Assembly (NCBI GenBank): GCA_963922205.1
Contig: CAWUHX010000152.1
Coordinates: forward strand, 1 to 64,000
DNA from: Romanomermis culicivorax
Taxonomy: Eukaryota > Nematoda > Enoplea > Mermithida > Mermithidae
Reading direction: 5' to 3'
Length of the DNA stretch: 64,000 nucleotides
Shown here: positions 10,936-21,300 of the stretch, piece by piece
Numbering within the stretch: position 1 is the first letter of the stretch
Layout of the letters: each line of letters begins with the position of its first letter
Made by a program: the position numbers and the translations under genes
Notes under the pieces: model-generated
Seen by the model: the letters and a program-made list of their open reading frames with translations, nothing else
Database searches by the model: none
Told to the model about the DNA's origin: nothing

Positions 10936-12230
10936 AATCGATCAGGTTATGGCTTTTATAGCCAAGATGAGGATTCTTACTATTATCTCATGGTATGGAT
11001 AACTGTTAGAGATTCATATATACCAAAATTTTTTTGAAAAACCCGAATATGCAAATTAGATGTAAACAGGATTCCATCTGGATGGTAGAAGCTATAAAAC
11101 TCAAACCTATTGCCTAAATTACGCTATCTTAGCCCATCATATATGAAAATCTTGGATCAAGCAGACAAGCTGTTCAAGTGAAAAATACATCATTTTCATT
11201 TTGAAAAATCATCATAAATGATTTGAGAATACAATATTTTGATTGAGCAATAAATAACCTTTGGAAGAGTGAATCTTCTATTTGCAACTTTTGTCAGAAC
11301 TATTCCCCACCGAAAATTGACTTTTTCCCATCAAAGTCATAGTTTAATGCCTTGTGAGTTGCCTAATAGGGTGAGAAATTCTGAGTCTGGACTAATGGAA
11401 CTACCATAATTTTTTATAACTAATCAAGTAATACATTGTCAATTGTGTGACAACAAAAAATATTATAGTCAGACTGAAACTCAGCTTAGAATTTGTTCAC
11501 ACACTTGATAGATCACAAGGAAAATGTAATCGCTGTCTTAGTGTGGAATCCATCCAATGAAAGTCATCTTTCCAAAGTGTACAAATGACTCTCAACTTCC
11601 GACTATAGAAAGATAATACTCCCCCCCCCCCAGGATAGGCTGGTTCTAAATGTACGCCAAAAAAATATGACAATACAATATATACATTCTAGCATGGAAT
11701 AATATGTCAAATGTAGGTATCACCACGATATCAATAACTAAATTTTCAAGCCTGTGATGAATACTTGTCAAGCTGTCCATCGAAAATCGGGAACCGAAAT
11801 TCGAAAAGAAAACTGAGAATCATCAACAAGCAAAAATTTATATGATATGTTATGACAACAATATATTACATTATAAGCCCATGTAGATCATAAAAACATC
11901 AAACATGGGCTAAACAAAATCTGGCGAAACTTCAGTTATGAATTTGTGATAGTAATCAGTCCTTTAACATACAAATTTAGGGTTTCAACAATTGACATGA
12001 CCATGCACCATGGAAATTCTGCTGGGGGCCAGCCAGAGAGACCTGGTGGAATAAAATTTCATTTCTATCTTGATTATCAAATGAAAGGTTTTCTAACATC
12101 CAACCAGCAAATTCTATCATCTATATAAGTCGAATATGTGAAACTATTCACTTATTTTGCTTTTTTAAAGGTTTAATGCTACTCCTTTGGAATCAAGTAT
12201 GTCTTGTTTAGAAAAAGTGTTTTACTACAG
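10936..12230. other. Interior of the 20.7 kb insertion, no gene seen
   Basis: AT-rich sequence with no coding signal beyond chance ORFs. A run of ten C lies at about 11,622-11,631. Confidence 0.5.
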
Positions 12231-12231
12231 C

Positions 12232-12400
12232 ATCATTTCCATTTTTATGACATCCTTCTCTTCTTTTCTTTCTCATTTTCCCTTATCTTCTCGATCAATA
12301 CTGGGCAGCAGAATCTACTGGGGGTCATCAAGAATCTTCTGGGGGTCAATTAGGCCCTGCTGGGGTCCAGACACCTAAAACCCCCATAATGTGTATGTAT
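12232..12400 (+). repeat. Repeat family X, copy 1 (GAATCTNCTGGGGGTCA motif)
   Basis: It begins near CATCATTTCCATTTTTATGA. A pyrimidine-rich stretch follows, then two to three tandem units of about 24 bp carrying GAATCTNCTGGGGGTCA, then CCCCCATAATGTGTATGTA. Relatives occur at 55,945-56,090 in the same orientation and at 63,700-64,000, mostly inverted. Confidence 0.75.
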
Positions 12401-13485
12401 GGACATAACATGCTAAAGATGAGTTTTGAAAGATCAAATTATCAGAATTCTCTTTCTCTTTGAGCCATTTATGACTTGAATCAGTTGTAATGTTCAATCA
12501 ATATGCAAATTTCAATTTTCATCAAAAAATTGATTCTTGCCAGATAAAAAGAGAGATAAGATGAAATGTATTTATAGAAACCATTAAACTTTCGTTAGTG
12601 GGTGGAAGCAGATATGCTAACTGCCATGCCTAATTGAAAACAATGACTAGTCCCGCCGGGAAATTCTAAAATTTGGCCTTCTCCAACTAGGTTCACCAAA
12701 AAAAATTGGTTTGAACCCCTAAATTTTAATGCACAATGAGAACCATGCCCAAAATTTTTTTCTACACTTCTAAATTCCTCCCTCAGAAGACAAGACAGTA
12801 TTTGAGGAAAAAACAATGAGCAGCTTTTTTTGTGCATAGAAATTTGTGCCAATTGGAACGAGAGGCCAAAAAAATTGTGCCAATGGCATAAAAGATTTTA
12901 TTTTAGTAGAAAAATTCTGGAAATTGTGGAAAGGTTTCAGGCCAAAAGTTCGATAAAAATTTAAAGCTACGTTTCAGTATAACGCATAATTTTTTGTAAA
13001 ACTCCTGTAAAACCCATTTTCTAGCTAATGAAGTCAGTGAGATATGAAAAAACTGGAAGAAAATGGTTGACGACGAGTCAAAAAGAAATAGAAGGCTGAC
13101 AAAATTTAAATAACTGTAGAATCGTTCAAGAAGTTCATATTGATTCAATTTTGGAGTATTAATATCTATATAATAACAATGTACAAAGACTGGAGAAAAT
13201 AAAGTCGAAAATTGTATAAATTTTCAGTGGAAACATTGCACCAACGATATCGATTTTTCTATTGGAATCAATCAAACACAGAAAGTAAAAATTTCAGTTT
13301 TAAATCCAGATCTCACTGAATGAACAGAGAATATTCATAATTTCTTTTCATTCATCAGTCATTGACAGCCTAAAAGTTTGCTGCAAGGATACTAATACAC
13401 TGTTCAAAGAGAACTCTTCAGAGTTCGGGTCAAATGTACAAGTTAATATTATTCAAGTATACATTGACTCAGCACAAAGCCAGGA
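12401..13485. other. Interior of the 20.7 kb insertion, no gene seen
   Basis: AT-rich, without recognised repeats or coding sequence. A word resembling GGTGGAAGCAGATATGCTAAC (12,601) recurs near 27,560 as GGGAGTAGATATGCTAAC followed by GGCCACACCTGA, so part of this stretch is also repeated. Confidence 0.4.
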
Positions 13486-13489
13486 TTTT

Positions 13490-14130
13490 TAAGCCAATTA
13501 GGAGCCATGGCTCCTAAAAATTCCGATTGGCTCCTAAAAATTTAGGGGCACAAGACAAATTGGCTTGTAACAATTATAGCCTAATGACCTTTTTGATTAG
13601 TAGCTTCCTGAGAAGAGACACATTTTTATGCATTTTGAAACGGAAAATACCAAAAATTTGCCAGCGCTTCGCGCCGGATTTCAAATCATTTATGATTCCT
13701 GCTATCATTCTGTTGTGCGGTTAGAAAATGTCGGCCTAGTTTATGCTCATAGCTTTTAAAAATCAGCATATTATGGGAGAATGTTTGACCTTGTATTGTT
13801 TTTTGGTGTATTTGACAAAAATCAAGGTTTTTCTAGATTGTTTTTCCAAAATCATTTTGCAGTGCTTTAGAATTGTCTACTATCATGAACATAACTTTTT
13901 GCATTTGGAAAACGATGGAAACATCATCAGCGTGGGAAAATGGCAGAAGTTATTACTATCTGAAGGAGCCATCCAAATTCTTTGTTGCTTGCCTAATTTT
14001 TGAATTTTAGTTTGCCAGACTGAAAACACATTGAATTCACTGAAAAATTGGACACATGCAGGGAAAAGATATTTAAAATATTCATTTTCCAACACTATAG
14101 AACATCAAAATCTAAAATTTTCTTATGGTG
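13490..14130 (+). repeat. Hairpin-marked repeat family R2, copy 1
   Basis: The mark is a GC-rich inverted repeat, CAGCGCTTCGCGCCGG (about 13,660), in an AT-rich context. The block from GCTCATAGCTTTTAAAAATC through TTGACCTTGTATTGTTTTTT parallels 15,885-15,940. It ends near a TTCATTTTCCAACACTATAG block that parallels TTCATTTTCCAGCATTCTAG near 16,185. Short ORFs here are repeat-derived. Confidence 0.7.
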
Positions 14131-15415
14131 CAAACAGTTGCAATATTCATGTCGAAGTAGAATACCTATCGCACTTTTCTAAGCTTCCAATCATTTGAAA
14201 ACTTTTTGATAAATAATCATGATTGGTACTGGCTCCAGATATATCAGATTGAAAATGAAGCGAAAATGTTCAACCTCTTTTGCCAACCCAATGATGAAAA
14301 GACCATGATCGATCATCGGTAATTTCAAATGAATGTGCTGAAAAAATTAATTTTCCGATATTTTAGAAGCCTCGAAATCACAAAACTTTCGGACAAGTTA
14401 CTCTAGTAGTCAGCCTTATGATTTGTTATTCAAAACTCCGGAAATTCAGTTTTAAAAGTCTGAAACTGGCGTGAACTGAATAAAAGGATGTAAAATAAAG
14501 GGAATACAAGGGATGTAACTTCTAATCATTTTCTTATCATTTGGCGAATTTATCAGTTTTAGATTGAGCAACTGAAAATTTACATGTGCAGTCAAATTTT
14601 TGATCATGTTACAGACCAGTCTGGCTTGTGCAAAAAAACCCGGATGATTGATTTGAATAATTACTGACTTAATTTGTGAGCCTTGTGATTCTATGTGTGA
14701 TTAAGAATGTATTCTGGATGATTGATCTGTTATGTGGGCCTCTACTGTGATTTTGAAGAGTGTTTTCGACTAAATTTGTTGAAAAAAAACTGTTTTTTAC
14801 TACCACATTTATTTACAAACTTTTTAGTTTTGGCTTGTTAAAATTCCTATTGGCCTGTAAAATTTTGACCTTAGGAGCCAAATGGCCTGTCAAGAAAAAA
14901 CCCAAAAAAAAACCTGCACAAAGCGCTGAAAAATTTTTCTATTTCCTGTCAGGCTTTTTTATTTTTGCACAGGATAGATTGCAATGTGGAACTTGGGGGA
15001 AAATTCGGTTGCACAAAGAAATTTGTGTTTGCTCACCACATTTGAATTGATAAATTCATCTGATTTTAACAGAAAAATGATGAAAATCTAGTTTTTTGCG
15101 TTGTATTTAATTCACCTCAGTTTTAGACTTCTAAAAGTGAATTTCCTGATTTCTAGAGAAAAAACGCAAAATGTACCAATTGTAGCTTGTTTAGCGAGGA
15201 GCGCCAGGAAGATTTAGATTTTAAGACTTCTAGAACATCGAAAATTCATTTTTTCATCTCATTCTTGTGCAACTATCCCTTACTTTTTTCACCATTTGGC
15301 AAAGAAGTCAAACATTTGTCTACCATTTTATCAATCATGATTATAAATCTGAAAAAATTGTTCTAAAATGATATACTTAAAGCATGGAAAAGCATGGCAT
15401 TTTGTTTCAGATTCT
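14131..15415. other. Interior of the 20.7 kb insertion, low-information sequence
   Basis: No gene is seen. The phrase CTGGCTTGTGCAAAAAAACC (14,622) recurs with small changes at 16,435 (CTGGCCCGTGCAAAAAAACC) and 18,312 (CTGGCCTGTGCAAAAAATCC), so fragments of one older repeat are scattered through 14.6-18.4 kb. Confidence 0.5.
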
Positions 15416-15419
15416 GATA

Positions 15420-15640
15420 TCAGTAATTTCAGCACACAGGGGCTGGAAAAAAATTTGTATCTTGACATTCTAGAATGTTGGAGAATGAATCTTTCCAACC
15501 TTTATTCAGTGGTGAAAGATCTTATTTTTCGGTGAATTCAATGAGTTTCCAGTCAGCTGGAAAAAATTGAAATTCCAAAATTAGGCAAGCAACCAAGAAT
15601 TTGGATACTTCATTCTTAAACCAGCAGCAGTAATTTTTCT
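15420..15640 (-). repeat. Hairpin-marked repeat family R2, inverted fragment
   Basis: Read on the minus strand it parallels 13,965-14,130: TTGGTTGCTTGCCTAATTTT, then a CTGGAAACTCATTGAATTCA block, then TTCATTCTCCAACATTCTAG. The hairpin is absent from this fragment. Confidence 0.6.
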
Positions 15641-15699
15641 GCACACAGCAACCAAATTTTGGGCTGTGCAACCGAATTTTTTCTGTCAAGTTGCACAGT

Positions 15700-16260
15700 G
15701 AATTTGAAGCCTGACTGCTCTTTTGATTAGGTTATACGATTTTCTGTCCAGAGATGAATTTTAATGCATTATAAAGTGGAAAATAGAGAAAAGCTTCTGG
15801 CGCTTTGCGCTTCATTTTAATTATACAATAATTTTTCTATATTATTCCATAACATGGTTAGCAAATGGCATTTTAGATAATGCTTATAGCTTATAATTAT
15901 CAACATATTATGGATAAATGTTTGATCTTGTGTTGTTTTTTGGCGAATTCAATGAAAAGGAAGATTTTTTCAGTTATTTTCCCAAAATTTTTTTTTGTGA
16001 TCTTTAAAACCATTTTGAAATTTGTATGACTTGGACATTATGAGTCCAAGTAGAAATTCCTACCGGTTAGAGAATTGAAATTTTTGATTGCCTCTAGTTT
16101 TGAATTCTTGTCTGCCCGACTGAAAATTGATTGAATTCATTCAAAAAGCAAATACTCTGACTTCGAAATAAAAGTTGAAAAGATTCATTTTCCAGCATTC
16201 TAGAATATCAAAATCCCAGAACAATTATCAGCGCTTTGCGCGGAAAAAGTTACTCGTACC
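15700..16260 (+). repeat. Hairpin-marked repeat family R2, copy 2
   Basis: It has a GC-rich hairpin at each side, TGGCGCTTTGCGC near 15,798 and CAGCGCTTTGCGCGG near 16,227, with about 430 bp of AT-rich sequence between. That sequence aligns with copy 1 at 13,660-14,130. Confidence 0.7.
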
Positions 16261-16459
16261 AACCTTTTCATTTTTTCTTCGAAACTCATAAAATTGGGTT
16301 TTAAAAGCCTAAAACTGACGCGATTTGAATGAAATACAGGAAAAATAGCTTGTGGAGGTCTTTCCGATTGAATTAAGCTAATTTATTGATTTTGAAGTGA
16401 GCAACCAACATTTTTTCCCATGTGGCACATTGCAACCTGGCCCGTGCAAAAAAACCCTG

Positions 16460-16690
16460 CTTGTAGATTAGGCTTCAAACTCCAAAATTTCGATTTTTTC
16501 CTCAATTTTCAATGAATTAACGGCTCTAAAAACACCAGAAGGCTTGAAAAAGCTTAAAAACACTTAAATAAAGCATCTATGATCATTTTTAGGCAAAAAA
16601 ATGACTTCAGGAAAATGGGGAAAAAAATTTTCACCCCTTTCCCCATTTAGGGAAAAGGCCCAGAGGAAAAATACAGTGGGTCCAACCAGT
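16460..16690 (-). repeat. Dispersed repeat R3, inverted relative to 25,430-25,670
   Basis: On the minus strand this reads through TTTCCCCATTTTCCTGAAG, an AAAAATGATCATAGATGC stretch, a GTGTTTTTAGAGCCGT stretch and a TTGAGGAAAAAATCG stretch, paralleling 25,480-25,670. The palindrome-like TTTCCCCATTTAGGGAAA at 16,639-16,656 is a mark of this repeat and has a related form at 60,290. Confidence 0.6.
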
Positions 16691-16712
16691 TGGAGGGGGG
16701 TGAGTGAACCCA

Positions 16713-17045
16713 TATATACCTATAAGAGGTCGGACGAGTTGAGGGGGCGTAAACCGAAAATTTTGAGGTGGGGATCCGAAATTTTCAAAATTTAGTGGAA
16801 GGGGTCAAAAAGACCCCGAAAAAGTCCGAAAAAACCACTTTTTCGTTTTGTTCCGAATTTTTCATAGTTTAAAGGGTTCCATACCTGTAATTGGGGGGAG
16901 GGCTTAGGGGACCACCCCCAGATTTGAAAAAATTGGCAGAAAAGTGCCTTTTTTGGGAAAAATTTCGACTTTTTCCGACCCCATCCCAAATTTCGGGTTT
17001 ATCACCCCCCCCCCCCTAACTGGTCGGACCTCTTACACCTATGGG
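16713..17045. mobile_element. MITE of the CATACCTGTA family, larger diverged member
   Basis: The left end is ATACCTATAAGAGGTCGGAC (from about 16,715). The right end, read in reverse, is ATAGGTGTAAGAGGTCCGAC followed by CAGTTAGGGGGG. These are inverted relatives of the ends seen at 17,856-18,070. I cannot fix a target duplication, so the outer limits are approximate. Confidence 0.5.
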
Positions 17046-17219
17046 GGTTGAGTACAGGGTTGAGCAAGTTGGGGTGGGGGTCCCAAAAACCATTTTTTCC
17101 TCAAATGGGATCTTTTGAGGGAAATGATTTCGAAATGAGGAAAAAAATTGTGGAAAAAATTTTGAGTACTTCAAAACCGAAAAAATGCGTTCTAGTGGAC
17201 CTAAAAGGGTCAAAATCTT

Positions 17220-17612
17220 ACAATTTTCCGGCGCTCTGCGCCGGTCATGGGTATAGTAAAAACTATTTTCTATCAGGCGCGGCCGTCTTAGCATATCTAC
17301 GCCGACTTACTAATTAATGCTCAACAGTTTCTATCAATCAAGTTAACTCGTTTCATTTTCTAATCATTAAAAGTCAATTATGTTGCCGAAAACAGAGATT
17401 TTTCATCAATTTACTCAATTTTTTCTCCCGATGCTTGCAATTTTGAAATGTTTTCAACAGGAACTTTTGCGTTTATTGAAGATGGAAATTGAAGACATCA
17501 TTCTGGACAGCGATTTTAGAACTTCTGCTCACGAATATCCATTGGAGAGATTTATTTTCCAGCGTTTTAGAATATAAAAAACCGAAAATTTTCCCGGCGC
17601 TCCGCGCGCGCC
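17220..17612 (+). repeat. Hairpin-marked repeat family R2, copy 3
   Basis: The unit is flanked by two GC-rich hairpins, CCGGCGCTCTGCGCCGG (about 17,229) and CCCGGCGCTCCGCGCGCGCC (about 17,592). Between them is about 350 bp that ends in TTATTTTCCAGCGTTTTAGA, the same closing phrase as in the other copies. The word GGCGCGGCCGTCTTAGCATA after the first hairpin parallels CAGGCGCGGCTTTATCATGT at 26,988. Confidence 0.7.
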
Positions 17613-17855
17613 GGACCAAGAACTACATAAAATTAGATGATTCTAATCGGAACCACAGAAATGTTAATAGCGGATAAATTCCTGCGAACTCTATCCTTAA
17701 CATGCATCACCCGCTCCTGTAGTAGAACAATGAGCTCATTTTGACTAACATAACCAGAATTTTCTCAATTTTTTCGTCATTTTTGCAGGTTTCTGACTCT
17801 AAATACAACAAAATGCTTGGGTATGCTTCTAAAATGCATAAAAAAGCATCCGTAG
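17613..17855 (+). repeat. Dispersed repeat R4, inverted relative to 26,510-26,775
   Basis: ATTAGATGATTCTAATCGGA (17,631), ATGTTAATAGCGGATAAATT, CCGCTCCTGTAG and AAAAAGCATCCGTAG (to 17,855) appear in inverted order at 26,530-26,760. The shared block runs past the MITE insertion at 17,856 and resumes at 18,079 (CCACATTAAAAACG), so the MITE interrupts an older repeat. Confidence 0.75.
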
Positions 17856-18070
17856 CATACCTGTACTTGGAACTTGGCCAACCCTGTACCCAAGATTATT
17901 TCCCCCCAACCCCGCCCCAGCTTGGAAAAAAAAATTTTTCAAAAGAGTATATGTTTTTTGGCCTTTTTTGAGAAAAATTTCGACTTTTTCCTACCCCCCC
18001 CCCCCCCCCCCCCAAAATTTCGGATATACCCCCCCCCCCTCCCCAACTGGTCGGAGGTCTTACAGGTATG
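17856..18070. mobile_element. CATACCTGTA-family MITE (215 bp) with 8 bp target duplication
   Basis: The ends are perfect 10 bp inverted repeats, CATACCTGTA...TACAGGTATG. They are flanked by the 8 bp duplication ATCCGTAG (17,848-17,855 and 18,071-18,078). The uninterrupted version of the site exists at about 26,525, in inverted orientation. The interior has long C runs. An 8 bp duplication is typical of hAT elements, but no transposase is present. Confidence 0.88.
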
Positions 18071-18103
18071 ATCCGTAGCCACATTAAAAACGTCTTCGAA
18101 AAT

Positions 18104-18157
18104 CATACCTGTAAGACCTCCGACCAGTTGGGGGGGGGGGAGTCCCCCCCAGGTATG
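18104..18157. mobile_element. Minimal 54 bp member of the CATACCTGTA family
   Basis: It begins CATACCTGTAAGACCTCCGA and ends CCCAGGTATG. It is flanked by TCGAAAAT (18,096-18,103) and TCGAAAAA (18,158-18,165), an 8 bp duplication with one mismatch. Little more than the two ends remains. Its left 30 bp equal the reverse of the right end of the 215 bp neighbour. Confidence 0.8.
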
Positions 18158-18369
18158 TCGAAAAACTTTTGGAAAATGGGGAAAAAAATTTTAGGTCCGG
18201 TTCTCATGTGGAAAAAATTTTCGAGAAAAAAAACGGTGGTTTAGGGGGTGGGTAAGGGTTGACCAAGTTGGGGATGGGACCAAAATTTTTCCCCAAGTTG
18301 CACATTGCAACCTGGCCTGTGCAAAAAATCCCTGGCCAAAAACCATGTCTTAGCACAAAAAAAAACAAA

Positions 18370-21300
18370 CCGCGACGGCGCCCCTCGATGCTAATTTACA
18401 CAGTAACTCATCATCTTCTTCTCGTTAAGTCTATGAAAAGGACACCTTGCTCAAAAAAATTCCGATTCCCTAAAGACGTTCTGAGAATTTTATTCGATTC
18501 TTTCAGAGTAAAGTATGAGACATGATGTGTTTCCATATCTAGCGCACTTTAAACTCAAAATTTGAAATTTATCAAACTGACCCACAGCAGACTGACTGAT
18601 AGTTCAATGCAAAAGTTTTTGGAGACATGCAAATTTGATGAACATTCACAACAGTGGTGAAAAAAGGGTTGACATGACTATTCTATTCACCATTCGCACT
18701 TCACAAGACCTGCCCGTTGATTCACAATCATCAGTAATATTCACGGATTCTGTATCTGCGGCCCAAGTACTGGAGGCGTATTGAAGAAGCGATTCAAGAT
18801 GAATTGCAGGGTATCAAAGAGTTGTTCTCAAAAGGCAATGAATTCTCAAAATATTAAGCGAAAGGGAGATAAATGAGATTTCAATGATTTTCTCTTTTCC
18901 CCATAAGAAACCGAAGGAAGAAATTATTTCCATATCAAAAATCTACTAAAGTCTGTACTGTATAACAAAAAGTTTATTTTTTTTCAATTAAAGATATCGT
19001 TTTTGTGGTAAAGTGGTTTCTGCAGAATTTGCCCGAGTTCTCCAATGTGATTAGTAAAAAAATACGAAATTATTCATTTTGAAAGTTCAAACATAAAAAC
19101 TGTCTTGCTAAGGCTGGAATTGAATACTTTGCAAGAGTTCGTGTGGGGAGGACACCATAGACAACAAAGTCCCATCACCAAAAAAATGTGAAGCTGTCCA
19201 AATGTTCAGGCAGCTTTTGAAGATTCGAACTGTTGAATACGGGTAATTGGAACAATATTGGAAGGCCCAGTTGTACATCGTCCCTCAGCTAGGGGCTCCA
19301 TTCAACAAAATCAACTTAATTTTTTCGATTCTACTTTTTGATTCTGTATAACCTGTTTTTTCTGAATGCTTCTAAATAATTAAAGTGGAATGCAAGCACA
19401 ATCCTATACTTAACAATTTTCTAGTGAGTTGAGTGAAAAATTTTACTGTAGAAGCTTGTGCGAACAATTTGAACGATAATCTAATTTTTTCATTTTTTAA
19501 TTCAAATCGGAAGCATTTCATAAAAACCATCATAATTTTGATTTTCGTTGCCTGCATGCAGTTTTCAAAAATCTATCCAACGATGTTTCTTGAGTTTTCC
19601 AGATTTTAACTTAGCTGAAGGCACCTTGTGAAGGAGATGTGAGATCGGAAACCTACAAAAGTATGTTTATGGTATGCAAAAATAACGTGTCATTTCAGCT
19701 GAATCCCAAACACAATGGTACTGCAGTGACTGTTGGGTAAATCAATGTATGACAAGTGGTGATCACTATTTACAATTTGCTTTCAAAGAATGTGGGCAAA
19801 TCAAGAAATACTGTCTCCTGAATTACATGAAAAATTCCTATATCTATTCGAAAAACTACTAATACTTACAACATGAAGTTAGTCAGAAATTTTTTGCAAT
19901 CTACATGACGTGCCCTCAGCAAAAAATTGCAACAATATTTGCTAAATTTTTTCGGAACAAAAATTGTTCTATGATGTGAGTAATGTGAGTACAGACAAAC
20001 GGATCAGTAATGTGAGTAGAGACAAACGGATCAGCTCGCTTGCAAAAGTTTAAAAAGTATCCAGCTGTCCACGACGAGAATTTAAACTTAATTTTTCAGT
20101 TTTTAGTTAATCCTCTCGAAGCTAATCCATATTGCTCGGAAATGACAGGTGCAGCGAACGAAGTTGCAGCAAATTCTGGATGAGGGTTTGAACAAATTTT
20201 TCTTTTTTAATACGAATTTTGCGGGTGTGTGCTTTTCTGGGATGTCTTCTACCACATGTCTTCTCTGAGAAATTGAAAATACATAGTCCACGCACGGAAA
20301 GAGTTTTAAAAATATAATTTTGACTTTAGTCCAAAGCAGGAAATTTTTCTGAAATTCAACCTTTGGATCTGTTTTTTGATATTTTTTTTACTTTACCTGA
20401 ACACTAACTTCACGTTTATCTGTGGGTCGAGTAATGTTTTTTACGTTTTCCTCATCTCAATTTTGCAGTTTTCACTGATATGGTCCCTTTTTCGAACTTT
20501 TTCATTAGAAAAAGATTGGATTAAAAAGACGTCTGTCTACATTGTACGATTTCGGCCGGGTAAGATGCCAGTTACTGCATGCACCCTTGAAATGACATCG
20601 CTGTATGATTTTATAACGGCGGGCAAAGATGAAAATTCGTCCTTTCCACCCTTATTCTAATGATATGAAAACATTCTTTTGCGGCCGGCCGGAACGAAGA
20701 TTTTTTTCTGTTTCTTCCATGAGTCCTCTGCATCATGATATAAATAAAAGTCTTTTAAGGCCCATCGATTAAGAAATGATCCGGTTTTCAACATTCTCAT
20801 TATTGACCCCGAAGGAGTGCATAAAACAAGAAAAAACCATAATCCTTTGAGTAAAGATTGGAGGCATTTCGATCAACGGAGTCGTCCTTAGCATAGACGT
20901 TATTGAGGTGTACTGGGGACCTCAACCTAGAGAGAACCCTGGCTGAGCCAACAGAATGCTGTCTGATCGCATTAGGGACTCGAAATAATTTTTTGTCTGT
21001 GTACACAGGGCTACGAAAAAAATCAAAAATAAAATTTGTTGATTATAAAATGCTTCCTAAATTCAAAAACAACGAAAATCATCACTGTTACCAAAATTGT
21101 TTCCAGAAAGTTTTTACTGTGAAATTTTTGATAAAATTGATAAAGGCTAGCTGAGTAATTCCACAAGTTTTAAGTCCTGTGTGACTCTTGGCTTAGCTAG
21201 AAATTGTAATAATATGGAATTGTTTACTTGCTTTCCACTTTCATGATTTAGTATCCTTTCAAGAAAAACGGACAGAAAAAACAAATGCGTTTGTTTTCTG

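Noticed and set aside
17980-18145. Long C and G runs as possible quadruplex regulatory sites
   Set aside because: They sit inside the CATACCTGTA-family MITEs and look like expanded mononucleotide tracts; nothing links them to a gene.
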